Source of the DNA: JAGVJT01 sp964513205
GTDB taxonomy: Bacteria > Pseudomonadota > Gammaproteobacteria > Legionellales > Legionellaceae
DNA: 64,000 bases
Assembly (NCBI GenBank): GCA_964513205.1
Contig: CAZELP010000002.1
Coordinates: 1 to 64,000, forward strand
Direction of reading: 5' to 3'
The first letter of the stretch is position 1, and every line of letters begins with the position of its first letter. The position numbers and the translations under genes were made by a program. Below, one piece after another: positions 19,250 to 27,670 of this stretch. A model generated the notes under the pieces. It was given only the letters and a program-made list of their open reading frames with translations, was not told the DNA's origin and did not search any database.

Positions 19250-19585
19250 ATGGAAGTTACAGCAAAATTGAAAAATGCACGTTTGTCTGCTCAAAAAGGT
19301 AGATTGGTTGCAGATATGGTTCGTAATATGGGTGTTTCTGATGCACTGAATGTGTTAAAGTTCACGCCAAAGAAAGGTGCTGGTTTGATATTGAAGGTTC
19401 TTGAGTCTGCAGTAGCAAATGCAGAGCATAACTTAGGCGCGGACGTGGACGAGCTGAAAGTGGCTACAATATTAGTCGATGAAGCACCCTCTATGAAGCG
19501 AATCAGTCCTAGAGCGAAAGGTAGAGCGAACAGAATTACAAAGCGCAACTGCCATATTACGATTAAAGTATCAAACGGGGAGTAA
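19250..19585 (+). CDS. rplV: 50S ribosomal protein L22
   Basis: L22 lines the exit tunnel constriction; its beta-hairpin region is a known macrolide-resistance site. The 111-aa product shows ARLSAQKGRLVADMVRN and the hairpin region PSMKRISPRAKGRANRITKR with no obvious insertion or deletion. It is four bases from rpsC. Confidence 0.97.
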   Translation: MEVTAKLKNARLSAQKGRLVADMVRNMGVSDALNVLKFTPKKGAGLILKVLESAVANAEHNLGADVDELKVATILVDEAPSMKRISPRAKGRANRITKRNCHITIKVSNGE

Positions 19586-19589
19586 GGTA

Positions 19590-20249
19590 ATGGGTCAGAA
19601 GGTCAATCCGATAGGTATCCGTTTATGTATCGTTAAAAAATGGAACTCCAATTGGTATGCAACAAATAAAAACTATTCGCGCTTACTGAACCAAGATATC
19701 AATCTGCGTAAAGAGCTGAAGAAAAAACTGATGTCTGCTGCAGTCAGTAAAATTCAGATCGATAGACCTGCAAACAATGCTGTTGTCACTATTCATAGTG
19801 CACGTCCAGGTGTTCTGATTGGTAAAAAAGGCGGCGGTATTGATGCGCTTCGTGCTGAGATCGCTAAAAAATTAAATGTGCCTGTTCATTTGAATATTGA
19901 AGAGGTGAAAAAGCCTGAATTAGATTCTACTTTGGTTGCCGAAAGTATTGCTCAGCAGCTTGAGCAACGCGTGATGTTCCGACGCGCAATGAAGCGTGCT
20001 GTTACTGCTGCGCTAAAATCTGGTGCAAAAGGCATCAAGATCATGGTGAGTGGCCGTTTGGGTGGCGCTGAAATCGCTCGAAGTGAATCTTATCGTGAAG
20101 GAAGAGTTCCTTTGCACACTTTTAGAGCGGATATTGACTATGGCACTGCTGAGTCGAAAACGACATACGGTATCATTGGTGTTAAGGTATGGATTTTTAA
20201 AGGCGAAAATGTCGCACATAAATCCCGTGAAACACACAGCAGTAAGTAA
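19590..20249 (+). CDS. rpsC: 30S ribosomal protein S3
   Basis: S3 lies at the mRNA entry channel and has helicase-like activity. The 219-aa product starts MGQKVNPIGIRL and carries the KH-domain pattern GVLIGKKGGGIDALR near residue 73 plus GRLGGAEIARSESYREGRVP. The length is slightly below the 233-aa E. coli protein because of a shorter tail. Confidence 0.97.
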   Translation: MGQKVNPIGIRLCIVKKWNSNWYATNKNYSRLLNQDINLRKELKKKLMSAAVSKIQIDRPANNAVVTIHSARPGVLIGKKGGGIDALRAEIAKKLNVPVHLNIEEVKKPELDSTLVAESIAQQLEQRVMFRRAMKRAVTAALKSGAKGIKIMVSGRLGGAEIARSESYREGRVPLHTFRADIDYGTAESKTTYGIIGVKVWIFKGENVAHKSRETHSSK

Positions 20250-20265
20250 GTGAGGATTTGGAATT

Positions 20266-20679
20266 ATGTTACAGCCAAAACGAACAAAATATCGAAAACA
20301 AATGAAAGGAAGAAACCGTGGCCTTGCACTTAGAGGTTCTTCGGTTAGCTTTGGTGAATTTGGCTTAAAAGCTGTTGAAAGAGGCCGTTTGACCGCAAGA
20401 CAAATTGAGGCTGCTCGTCGAGCCATGACTCGTCACGTGAAACGTGATGGTAAAATTTGGATTCGTGTATTTCCTGATAAACCAATTACACAAAAGCCTC
20501 TTGAAGTTCGTATGGGTAAAGGAAAAGGTAGTGTTGAATATTGGGTTGCTCAAATTCAACCAGGTAAGGTCCTCTTTGAAATGGAAGGTGTTTCTCGCGA
20601 ACTCGCGATCGAAGCATTTGAGCTTGCAAAGGCAAAGCTTCCCTTCAAAGTTATCTTTGAAGAAAGAAAGGTGATGTGA
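20266..20679 (+). CDS. rplP: 50S ribosomal protein L16
   Basis: L16 organises the A-site tRNA region of the 50S subunit. The 137-aa product starts MLQPKRTKYRKQMKGRNRG and contains RMGKGKGSVEYWVAQIQPGK, the family signature. Its stop overlaps the rpmC start (TGATG). Confidence 0.97.
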   Translation: MLQPKRTKYRKQMKGRNRGLALRGSSVSFGEFGLKAVERGRLTARQIEAARRAMTRHVKRDGKIWIRVFPDKPITQKPLEVRMGKGKGSVEYWVAQIQPGKVLFEMEGVSRELAIEAFELAKAKLPFKVIFEERKVM

Positions 20680-20909
20680 TGAGTAAAAAAAGTGAATTAG
20701 TTGAGTCGCTCAGAGCCAAGACAATTCTTGAGCTTGAAGGTGAGCTCTTGAGTCTGAGACAAAAGCAATTTAACTTGCGAATGAAAGTTGCCAATGGCAC
20801 TTTGGAAAAGCCTCATCTGATCACCGAGGCACGTAAAACAATAGCGCGAATCAAGACGATTGTTGCCGAGAAGATGAAAGAAACAGCAGGTGAGACTCAT
20901 GCAAAATAA
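20679..20909 (+). CDS. rpmC: 50S ribosomal protein L29
   Basis: L29 flanks the tunnel exit near L23. I choose ATG 20679 (MSKKSELVESLRAK, 76 aa), which overlaps the rplP stop by one base; a GTG three bases upstream is the alternative. The typical pattern LRQKQFNLRMKVANGTLEKPH is visible. It is about 13 residues longer than the E. coli protein because of a charged C-terminal extension that overlaps the start of rpsQ. Confidence 0.95.
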   Translation: MSKKSELVESLRAKTILELEGELLSLRQKQFNLRMKVANGTLEKPHLITEARKTIARIKTIVAEKMKETAGETHAK

Positions 20910-21153
20910 AGAATCAAATGCTCGCATCCTAACAGGTAAAGTGCGTAGCAATAAAATGAATAAAACAATTGTTGTGGTTGTTGAGCGTCTCGTGAGACAT
21001 CCAAAATATGGTAAGGCGATGAAACGCAGAACTGTTTTGCATGCTCACGATGAGAATCAAGTATGTAAAATTGGTGATGTTGTGCGCATCCGTGAATCAA
21101 GACCCATTTCTAAATTAAAAAACTGGGTTCTTGTTGATGTTGTTTCTTCTTGA
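20899..21153 (+). CDS. rpsQ: 30S ribosomal protein S17
   Basis: S17 is a primary 16S rRNA binding protein. The start is taken as ATG 20899 (MQNKESNARILTGKV, 84 aa, equal to E. coli), a few bases after AGGTGA; GTG 20890 would add three residues. The signature GDVVRIRESRPISKLKNWVLV is present. It overlaps rpmC by 11 bases and is followed by a 93-base spacer with a promoter. Confidence 0.95.
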   Translation: MQNKESNARILTGKVRSNKMNKTIVVVVERLVRHPKYGKAMKRRTVLHAHDENQVCKIGDVVRIRESRPISKLKNWVLVDVVSS

Positions 21154-21194
21154 GAAATTACACAACCAAATGACTTTTAAATTTCCGATAGTGC

Positions 21195-21203
21195 TGGTAT
21201 AAT
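21195..21203 (+). promoter_or_regulatory. Extended -10 promoter before rplN
   Basis: TGGTATAAT gives a perfect -10 hexamer with the TGn extension, 44 bases before rplN. The -35 region is weak, as is common with extended -10 promoters. It lies exactly at the S10/spc operon boundary, where E. coli also has an internal promoter. Confidence 0.55.
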
Positions 21204-21246
21204 TGCGAGCCTTTTCTGGAAGACTGTATGAGCTGGAGAATTAGTA

Positions 21247-21612
21247 ATGATACAAATGCAAACAGTGCTCGATGTTGCGGACAATAGCGGTGCACGTAAA
21301 GTGATGTGCATTAAAGTGTTGGGTGGTTCGCATCGACGTTATGCTCGTGTGGGTGACATTATTAAAGTGAGTATAAAAGATGCAATTCCACGCAGCAAAG
21401 TGAAGAAGGGTGCGGTAATGAATGCTGTTGTTGTTCGTACGAGTTCTGGTGTGCGTCGAGACGATGGCTCATTGATTCGTTTTGATGGTAATGCGGCTGT
21501 ATTGTTGAATAACCAGCATGAGCCTATTGGTACGCGTATTTTTGGACCAGTCACACGCGAACTAAGAGAGCGCTTCATGAAGATCATATCGTTAGCAGCA
21601 GAAGTATTGTAG
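21247..21612 (+). CDS. rplN: 50S ribosomal protein L14
   Basis: L14 lies at the subunit interface near the factor-binding site. The 121-aa product starts MIQMQTVLDVADNSGARK and ends with the expected AAEVL. It opens the spc gene group after the promoter at 21195-21203. Confidence 0.98.
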   Translation: MIQMQTVLDVADNSGARKVMCIKVLGGSHRRYARVGDIIKVSIKDAIPRSKVKKGAVMNAVVVRTSSGVRRDDGSLIRFDGNAAVLLNNQHEPIGTRIFGPVTRELRERFMKIISLAAEVL

Positions 21613-21623
21613 GAAGGTAAATC

Positions 21624-21950
21624 ATGCGACGCATAAAGAAAGGTGATACCGTAATTGTAACAACGGGAAAAAGTAAAAATCATGTTGGCAAGGTAATGCT
21701 TGTCAGCGGGGATAAGTTGATTGTCGAAGGGGCTAACTTAGCTAAAAAGCATGTGAAGCCAAATCCACAACTGCAACAAAAAGGCGGCATACTTGAAAAA
21801 GAAATGCCTATCGATTATTCGAATGTGGCAATATACAATCCCCAGACTAAAAAGGCAGATAAAGTTGGTTTCAAATTTATCGAAAAGGACGGAGCAGAAC
21901 ATAAAGTTCGTTACTTTAAGTCTAATGATGAATTAATTGACCTCGTTTAA
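21624..21950 (+). CDS. rplX: 50S ribosomal protein L24
   Basis: L24 initiates 50S assembly and lies near the tunnel exit. The 108-aa product has the KOW motif KKGDTVIVTTGKSKNHVGKV at the N-terminus and NLAKKHVKPNPQ. It is 11 bases downstream of rplN and 13 upstream of rplE. Confidence 0.97.
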   Translation: MRRIKKGDTVIVTTGKSKNHVGKVMLVSGDKLIVEGANLAKKHVKPNPQLQQKGGILEKEMPIDYSNVAIYNPQTKKADKVGFKFIEKDGAEHKVRYFKSNDELIDLV

Positions 21951-21963
21951 TTTGGGTGATGAG

Positions 21964-22515
21964 ATGGCTAGATTAAAAGATTATTATAAAAATGAAGTTT
22001 TACCAAAGCTCCAGAAAGAGTTTGGTTATGAAAACGTCATGCAAGTCCCCAAAATCACTAAAGTAACAGTGAATATGGGTGTTGGTGAAGCGGTAGGTGA
22101 CAAAAAAGTCATGAACTTTGCTCTCGATGATATGGCTAGAATTACAGGACAAAAGCCTGTAACTACATTGGCTAGAAAATCAATTGCTGGCTTCAAGATT
22201 CGCGAAGGTTGGCCAATCGGTTGTAAAGTGACTTTGAGAAAAGAACGTATGTATGAGTTTCTTGATCGCCTTATTTCGATCGCTTTGCCTCGAGTTAGAG
22301 ATTTTCGTGGATTAAATCCAAAGTCTTTTGACGGGACTGGAAACTATAGCATGGGTGTTCAAGAGCAGATCGTATTCCCTGAAATTGATTTCGATAAAAT
22401 TGATACGATTCGTGGGTTAGATATCACGATAACAACAACTGCTAAAACAGATAAAGAGGCGAAGGCTTTGCTTGAGGCTTTCAATTTCCCTCTTAAAGAT
22501 AAAGAACGTAAATAA
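21964..22515 (+). CDS. rplE: 50S ribosomal protein L5
   Basis: L5 binds 5S rRNA and the P-site tRNA. I choose ATG 21964 (MARLKDYYKNEVLPKL), 183 aa, matching the family start; nine further in-frame codons upstream begin at a TTG inside rplX. Conserved blocks MGVGEAVGDKKV and REGWPIGCKVTLR are present. Confidence 0.96.
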   Translation: MARLKDYYKNEVLPKLQKEFGYENVMQVPKITKVTVNMGVGEAVGDKKVMNFALDDMARITGQKPVTTLARKSIAGFKIREGWPIGCKVTLRKERMYEFLDRLISIALPRVRDFRGLNPKSFDGTGNYSMGVQEQIVFPEIDFDKIDTIRGLDITITTTAKTDKEAKALLEAFNFPLKDKERK

Positions 22516-22525
22516 GGGTGTCATT

Positions 22526-22828
22526 GTGGCTAAAAAATCGATGCTGGAACGCGAATTAAAAAAGTTAAAGCTTGTTGAAAAGCATAGAGCAAAAAGACAT
22601 GAGCTTAAAGCAACAATCAAGTCTTCTACTGACTATAATCAAGTCAAAGAAGCTCAAGATGCTTTAGCGAAATTGCCTGTTAACTCGAATCCTGTTCGAC
22701 ATACAACGCGTTGTCAGCAATGCGGTCGAGCGCATGCTGTTTATCGGAAGTTTGGTTTGTGCCGAATTTGTCTGCGCGTACAACTAATGACAGGAAATGT
22801 AACTGGTGGACGTAAGTCAAGCTGGTAA
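22526..22828 (+). CDS. rpsN: 30S ribosomal protein S14 (long form with four cysteines)
   Basis: S14 belongs to the 30S head. The start is GTG 22526 (MAKKSMLERELKK), 100 aa; in-frame codons upstream lie inside rplE. The length is that of the long E. coli-type S14, which normally lacks zinc ligands. Here, however, C63-x2-C66 and C79-x2-C82 surround GRAHAVYRKFGL, the arrangement of the short zinc-binding form. I infer that this S14 can bind zinc. Confidence 0.95.
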   Translation: MAKKSMLERELKKLKLVEKHRAKRHELKATIKSSTDYNQVKEAQDALAKLPVNSNPVRHTTRCQQCGRAHAVYRKFGLCRICLRVQLMTGNVTGGRKSSW

Positions 22829-22852
22829 TCAATCAAATCTTGGAGAAAAATC

Positions 22853-23248
22853 GTGAGTATGCATGATCCAGTGGCGGATATGTTAACCAGAATACGAAAT
22901 GCTCAGCGTGCTAAGCATCAAGAGTTAACATTAATGGCCTCAAATCTTAAAAAAGAAATTGCAAGAGTTTTAAAAGAAGAAGGTTACATTGCTGATTACA
23001 AGGTCGACGATCTTGAAGGCAATATGAAATCAATGACTTTGAAGCTCAAGTATTACAAAGGCAAGCCAGTTATTGATCGCATTAAGCGCATCAGTCGCCC
23101 AGGGCTCAGAATTTATAAGTCAGCAGATGAGCTGGGTTCTGTTCCAGGTTTTGGTATCAAAATTTTATCCACCTCTCATGGCGTGATGACTCATGCTGCC
23201 GCACGAAAAAGCGGAATCGGTGGCGAAATTATTTGTGAAGTGGCTTAG
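22853..23248 (+). CDS. rpsH: 30S ribosomal protein S8
   Basis: S8 binds 16S rRNA helix 21 and in E. coli represses the spc operon. The 131-aa product starts at GTG 22853, seven bases after GGAG, giving MSMHDPVADMLTRIRNAQ. The C-terminal STSHGVMTHAAARKSGIGGE block is diagnostic. Confidence 0.97.
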   Translation: MSMHDPVADMLTRIRNAQRAKHQELTLMASNLKKEIARVLKEEGYIADYKVDDLEGNMKSMTLKLKYYKGKPVIDRIKRISRPGLRIYKSADELGSVPGFGIKILSTSHGVMTHAAARKSGIGGEIICEVA

Positions 23249-23265
23249 ATAGTTCGGGGAATAAT

Positions 23266-23802
23266 ATGTCAAGAGTGGCAAAAGCACCGATTACAATACC
23301 TTCAACGGTTACCTTAACTTTAGCTGGAAATCAACTTTCAGTGAAAGGACCTAAAGGCGTTATACATCACAATTGTAATCATTTGGTCAAAATCGACAAT
23401 ACGGAAGCAAACGTTGTGACTTTCGCTCCAGCATCGGCTGATCCAGCCGCTTGGGCTCAAGCAGGAACAACAAGAGCGCTTGTCAATAACATGGTAAAAG
23501 GTGTTACAGATGGTTTTACTGTGACCCTAGAGCTGGTGGGTGTCGGGTATAGAGCACAATCCAAAGGAGTATCTTTGGGTCTTTCATTGGGCTTTTCACA
23601 TCCAGTTGAATATCACTTGCCGGAAGGCGTTAAGGCGGAGACGCCAAACGTTACGACAATTGTTTTAACCGGTATTGATAAACAATTGATTGGTCAGGTC
23701 GCATCTGAGATTCGTGCATTAAGACCACCTGAGCCATACAAGGGGAAAGGTATTAAATACCTTGGCGAGATTATTATTCGTAAAGAAGCGAAAAAGAAAT
23801 AA
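23266..23802 (+). CDS. rplF: 50S ribosomal protein L6
   Basis: L6 lies near the factor-binding site. The 178-aa product starts MSRVAKAPITIPSTV and ends with the signature PEPYKGKGIKYLGEIIIRKE. It follows rpsH by 17 bases and precedes rplR by 10. Confidence 0.97.
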   Translation: MSRVAKAPITIPSTVTLTLAGNQLSVKGPKGVIHHNCNHLVKIDNTEANVVTFAPASADPAAWAQAGTTRALVNNMVKGVTDGFTVTLELVGVGYRAQSKGVSLGLSLGFSHPVEYHLPEGVKAETPNVTTIVLTGIDKQLIGQVASEIRALRPPEPYKGKGIKYLGEIIIRKEAKKK

Positions 23803-23812
23803 GGTGTAAGCG

Positions 23813-24169
23813 ATGAAAAAAGCACAAGCTAGAGCTCGACGTGGATTAAAAACAAAAGCTGTGATTGCTCAATCAAATAGACCAAGACTTGTTGTTTTCA
23901 GAAGTGGTGTTCATATCTATGCCCATATTTCTGTCCGTGAAGCACAAGGTGATCGCGTGCTTGCTGCTTGCTCTACAGTAGATAAAACGGTTCGACAAAA
24001 TCTTAAAGGCACCAAGACTGAACAAGCATATGCTATTGGTCAAGTGTTGGCAGAGCGTGCGAAGGCTTCTGGTCTTGCTTCTGTTGCTTTTGATCGTTCT
24101 GGTTATAAGTATCATGGTCGTGTGAAAGCATTGGCAACAGGCGCACGCGATGGCGGATTAGATTTTTAA
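23813..24169 (+). CDS. rplR: 50S ribosomal protein L18
   Basis: L18 brings 5S rRNA into the 50S subunit together with L5. The 118-aa product shows RPRLVVFRSGVHIYAHI and the C-terminal FDRSGYKYHGRVKALATGAR. Confidence 0.97.
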   Translation: MKKAQARARRGLKTKAVIAQSNRPRLVVFRSGVHIYAHISVREAQGDRVLAACSTVDKTVRQNLKGTKTEQAYAIGQVLAERAKASGLASVAFDRSGYKYHGRVKALATGARDGGLDF

Positions 24170-24178
24170 GGAACTGTT

Positions 24179-24691
24179 ATGGCTGCAGCATTAGAAGAAA
24201 ATTTAAAAACTGACGGATACCAAGAAAAGCTCGTATCGGTAACTCGAACAGCAAAAGTGGTCAAAGGAGGCCGTGTATTTGGATTCGCTGTTTTGGTTGT
24301 TGTTGGTGACGGAAAAGGTAAAGTTGGTTTTGGTCGCGGAAAAGCTCGCGAAGTTCCAATTGCAATTCAGAAAGCAATGGACCAAGCACGTAAAAACATG
24401 GTTTACATTCCTTTATCTGGGAAAACAATTCACCATGAAATTACTTGGAGCTATGGCGCTTCTAAAATTTTTATGAAGCCAGCTCGTGAAGGTACAGGAA
24501 TTATTGCGGGTGGCGCGATGCGTGCTGTGCTTGAAGTGTTGGGTGTTCAAAATATTTTAGCAAAAAGTATTGGCTCTACAAATCCAAGTAACATTGTGAG
24601 AGCAACAGTCGATGCATTAATCAACATGTCAACACCTGACCTTGTGGCGGCTAAACGTGGCAAGACAGTTGAAGAAGTGATGGTAGGGTAA
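24179..24691 (+). CDS. rpsE: 30S ribosomal protein S5
   Basis: S5 affects decoding accuracy and mRNA entry. The 170-aa product contains VVKGGRVFGFAVLVVVGDGK and GFGRGKAREVPIAIQKA, the spectinomycin-loop region, with normal residues. rpmD follows after two bases. Confidence 0.98.
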   Translation: MAAALEENLKTDGYQEKLVSVTRTAKVVKGGRVFGFAVLVVVGDGKGKVGFGRGKAREVPIAIQKAMDQARKNMVYIPLSGKTIHHEITWSYGASKIFMKPAREGTGIIAGGAMRAVLEVLGVQNILAKSIGSTNPSNIVRATVDALINMSTPDLVAAKRGKTVEEVMVG

Positions 24692-24693
24692 AA

Positions 24694-24879
24694 ATGGATA
24701 AGACAATTAAGTTGACACTCGTAAAAAGTTTGATTGGACGTTTGCCTAAGCATATTTCTATTGCCCATCAATTGGGTTTGAAGAAAATAAATAGAACGGT
24801 GCAACATAAAGATACACCGGCAATCCGTGGATTGGTAAACGCAATCGGTTACTTATTAAAAGTCGAGGAGTGTGATTAA
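24694..24879 (+). CDS. rpmD: 50S ribosomal protein L30
   Basis: L30 is a small 50S protein. The 61-aa product shows KLTLVKSLIGRLPKHISIAH followed by LGLKKINRTVQHKDTPAIRG, the family pattern. It lies between rpsE (two bases) and rplO (TAATG overlap). Confidence 0.95.
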   Translation: MDKTIKLTLVKSLIGRLPKHISIAHQLGLKKINRTVQHKDTPAIRGLVNAIGYLLKVEECD

Positions 24880-25313
24880 TGAGATTAAATACTTTATCTC
24901 CAGCGTTTGGCTCAAAAACAGCGCCTAAGCGACTTGGTCGAGGAATTGGCTCTGGATTAGGTAAAACATCTGGCCGTGGCCATAAAGGTCAAAAAGCAAG
25001 AGCAGGTGGTTTTCATAAGATCAACTTTGAAGGCGGTCAAATGCCAATTCAAAGACGTTTGCCGAAGATGGGGTTCAAATCACGTCTTGCTCGTATTACT
25101 GATGAAGTGACGCTTTCTGAAATTTCTGGAATTGATGCACAAGTTATTGATCTAGATGTTATTAAAGCTTACGGCCTTGTTCCTAAAACGATACAGTTCG
25201 TTAAAGTGATTCAAGCTGGAACATTAGAAAAAGCGGTTCAGCTCAAAGGTTTACGTGTAACACAAGGTGCACGTAAGATCATTGAAGACCTCGGCGGAAG
25301 TTGTGAAGCGTAA
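24879..25313 (+). CDS. rplO: 50S ribosomal protein L15
   Basis: L15 is a late assembly protein. The 144-aa product starts MRLNTLSPAFGSKTAPKRLG and has the glycine-rich RGIGSGLGKTSGRGHKGQKA stretch. Start and stop overlap neighbours rpmD and secY as TAATG, so all three are translationally coupled. Confidence 0.97.
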   Translation: MRLNTLSPAFGSKTAPKRLGRGIGSGLGKTSGRGHKGQKARAGGFHKINFEGGQMPIQRRLPKMGFKSRLARITDEVTLSEISGIDAQVIDLDVIKAYGLVPKTIQFVKVIQAGTLEKAVQLKGLRVTQGARKIIEDLGGSCEA

Positions 25314-26644
25314 TGTCTACTAACATGAAGAAAAACTCTAATCAAACTACAGGTGGATATGCTGAGTTAAAAGCTCGCCTGTGGTTTGTTGTGCTTGGGA
25401 TATTGGTTTATCGATTAGGGGCGCATATTCCTGTTCCTGGTCTAGATCCCGAGCGTTTAGCCTCATTTTTTTCTAGCCAACAAAATACTATTTTTGGCTT
25501 GTTTAACATGTTTTCTGGTGGGGCGCTATCTCGAGTTACTGTATTTGCCATAGGGATCATGCCCTATATTACAGCGTCGATTATGACACAGCTTTTTTCT
25601 ATGGTTGTTCCTGCGTTGGAGCAGCTTAAAAAAGAAGGTGAGTCGGGTCGTCGTAAAATGAATCAATATACGCGCTATCTGACTTTGGCGTTGTCTATAT
25701 TCCAATCTTTAGGTATGGCAAGATGGTTGGCGAGTCAGCATATCGCGCTTTCAACTGGACTTTCCTTTTATGTCCTTGCTGTTGTAACTTTAGTGACTGG
25801 AACCATGTTTTTAATGTGGTTAGGCGAGCAAATGACAGAAAAAGGCGTGGGCAACGGAATTTCGCTTTTGATTTTCTCCGGTATTGTTTCTAGTATGCCA
25901 AATGCCATTGCTTCTGTTTTTCAACAAGTGAAAGAAGGACAGATGCAGCCTTTGACACTGATTGTACTGGTTGCCATTGTTGTTGCTGTAACGGCCTTTG
26001 TGGTTTTTGTTGAGCGAGCGCAACGACGCATTAGAGTAAATTATGCACAGCGCACACAGGGGACTCGAGTTTATGCGGCGCAATCAAGTCATCTGCCCTT
26101 AAAAATTAATATGTCTGGCGTAATTCCTCCTATTTTCGCATCGAGTGTGATTATGCTTCCGGCCACTATTGCTCAGTTTTTTGGCCGAGGGAAAGGTATG
26201 GACTGGCTTGCTGACATCGGCATGGCACTTTCTCCAGGACAGCCTGCGTATTTAATTATATATGCGGTTGCGATTCTTTTCTTCGCATTTTTTTACACCG
26301 CCTTGGTTTTCAATCCCAAAGAAACGGCTGATAACCTTAAAAAATCATCTGCTTATATTCCTGGGATTCGTCCAGGAGAGCAGACATCGAAGTTTATTGA
26401 TGGTGTGATGACAAGATTGACGTTGACTGGAGCATTATATTTAGTCTTGGTTTGTCTGTTGCCACAAATTTTGATGTATACATGGCATGTTCCTTTTTAT
26501 TTCGGTGGAACTTCTCTGTTGATCATTGTTGTTGTAATTATGGATTTTGTTGCACAGGTTCAAGCACATTTGATGGCGCAGCAATATGAATCTTTAATGA
26601 AAAAAGCCAACTTTAAAAGCAATAAGCTGCCCAGTTTACTATGA
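25313..26644 (+). CDS. secY: Preprotein translocase subunit SecY
   Basis: SecY is the protein-conducting channel of the inner membrane. The 443-aa product has ten hydrophobic segments, the N-terminal LGILVYRLGAHIPVPGLD, and the cytoplasmic-loop signatures TRYLTLALSIFQS and IPGIRPGEQTSKFID. Its start overlaps the rplO stop. It partners with SecE encoded at the window start. Confidence 0.98.
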   Translation: MSTNMKKNSNQTTGGYAELKARLWFVVLGILVYRLGAHIPVPGLDPERLASFFSSQQNTIFGLFNMFSGGALSRVTVFAIGIMPYITASIMTQLFSMVVPALEQLKKEGESGRRKMNQYTRYLTLALSIFQSLGMARWLASQHIALSTGLSFYVLAVVTLVTGTMFLMWLGEQMTEKGVGNGISLLIFSGIVSSMPNAIASVFQQVKEGQMQPLTLIVLVAIVVAVTAFVVFVERAQRRIRVNYAQRTQGTRVYAAQSSHLPLKINMSGVIPPIFASSVIMLPATIAQFFGRGKGMDWLADIGMALSPGQPAYLIIYAVAILFFAFFYTALVFNPKETADNLKKSSAYIPGIRPGEQTSKFIDGVMTRLTLTGALYLVLVCLLPQILMYTWHVPFYFGGTSLLIIVVVIMDFVAQVQAHLMAQQYESLMKKANFKSNKLPSLL

Positions 26645-26663
26645 TTATTTTTGGAGTGTAGTG

Positions 26664-26777
26664 ATGAAAGTAAGAGCATCAGTGAAGCGTATTTGCAGAA
26701 ACTGTAAAGTAGTAAAAAGAAGTCGAACCATTCGTGTAATTTGCAAAGATGGTCGACATAAGCAAAAACAAGGCTAA
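26664..26777 (+). CDS. rpmJ: 50S ribosomal protein L36
   Basis: This short gene encodes 37 aa starting MKVRASVKRICRNCKVVKRS and ending KQKQG. Cysteines 11, 14 and 27 with His32 form the zinc site of the zinc-binding L36 type. GGAG lies about ten bases upstream. It sits 19 bases after secY, the normal place for rpmJ, and is followed by the 94-base leader of the alpha group. Confidence 0.96.
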   Translation: MKVRASVKRICRNCKVVKRSRTIRVICKDGRHKQKQG

Positions 26778-26871
26778 TCTGGCTTGATTTTAAGATGTGA
26801 AACTTGTATCCTTTTGTCCCTCCTCGAGTGATAAATGTGATACGAGGATAAAATAACGTACGGAGAAATGA
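26778..26871 (+). promoter_or_regulatory. Leader upstream of rpsM (alpha operon leader candidate)
   Basis: The 94-base spacer contains an inverted repeat TCCTCG (26821-26826) with CGAGGA (26843-26848). In E. coli the rpsM leader forms a pseudoknot bound by S4. The position fits, but I could not verify the fold, so the role is inference. Confidence 0.3.
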
Positions 26872-27225
26872 ATGGCTCGTATAGCAGGTGTAAACATTGC
26901 AGATCATAAACACATAGTGATCGCACTAACCTCAATTTACGGTATAGGTAAACCGACTTCATTGAAGCTTTGTGAGGCAGTCGGGATTAATCCCGCAACA
27001 AAGGTTTCTCAGTTGTCTGAGCAAGATCTTGAATCATTGCGAACTGAAATCGCTAAAATTACAGTTGAGGGTGATCTGCGTCGTGCTGTTTCAATGAACA
27101 TAAAGCGATTAATGGACTTGGGGTGTTACAGAGGTCAGCGTCATCGTCGAGGACTTCCTGTCCGAGGACAGCGCACTAAGACAAATGCGAGAACACGCAA
27201 AGGTCGACGTAAAGCTACTGTATAA
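26872..27225 (+). CDS. rpsM: 30S ribosomal protein S13
   Basis: S13 contacts the P-site tRNA and the subunit interface. The 117-aa product starts MARIAGVNIADHKHIVIALT and ends in the basic tail GQRTKTNARTRKGRRKATV. ATG 26872 follows CGGAG. Confidence 0.97.
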   Translation: MARIAGVNIADHKHIVIALTSIYGIGKPTSLKLCEAVGINPATKVSQLSEQDLESLRTEIAKITVEGDLRRAVSMNIKRLMDLGCYRGQRHRRGLPVRGQRTKTNARTRKGRRKATV

Positions 27226-27253
27226 TTGAATTTTCATGTAGGAAAGAAATAAG

Positions 27254-27652
27254 ATGGCAAATAGTAAGGCAAAACAGCAAAAAACACGAAAAAAAGTGAA
27301 GCGCGTTGTTAATGACGGTATCGTTCATGTTCACGCCTCTTTTAACAATACCATCGTAACTTTTACTGATAGACAAGGCAATGCGTTATGTTGGGCGACT
27401 TCCGGTGGCTCTGGTTTTCGTGGTTCACGCAAAAGTACGCCTTACGCAGCTCAGATCGCAACTGAGCGAGCAGCAGTTATTGCCAAAGAGTATGGTATGA
27501 AATCCGTAGCGGTGTTTGTTTACGGCCCAGGCCCTGGACGTGAGTCAACGATTCGTGAATTAATTGCTCAAGATTTCAAAATAGTTGAAATCACCGATGT
27601 GACGGGTATCCCGCACAATGGTTGTAAAGCGCCTAAGAAACGTCGCGTCTAA
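27254..27652 (+). CDS. rpsK: 30S ribosomal protein S11
   Basis: S11 forms the mRNA-binding platform of the 30S subunit. The 132-aa product contains HVHASFNNTIVTFTDRQGN and the C-terminal DVTGIPHNGCKAPKKRRV, both diagnostic. Confidence 0.98.
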   Translation: MANSKAKQQKTRKKVKRVVNDGIVHVHASFNNTIVTFTDRQGNALCWATSGGSGFRGSRKSTPYAAQIATERAAVIAKEYGMKSVAVFVYGPGPGRESTIRELIAQDFKIVEITDVTGIPHNGCKAPKKRRV

Positions 27653-27670
27653 GAAAGGGGAGTATAATCA

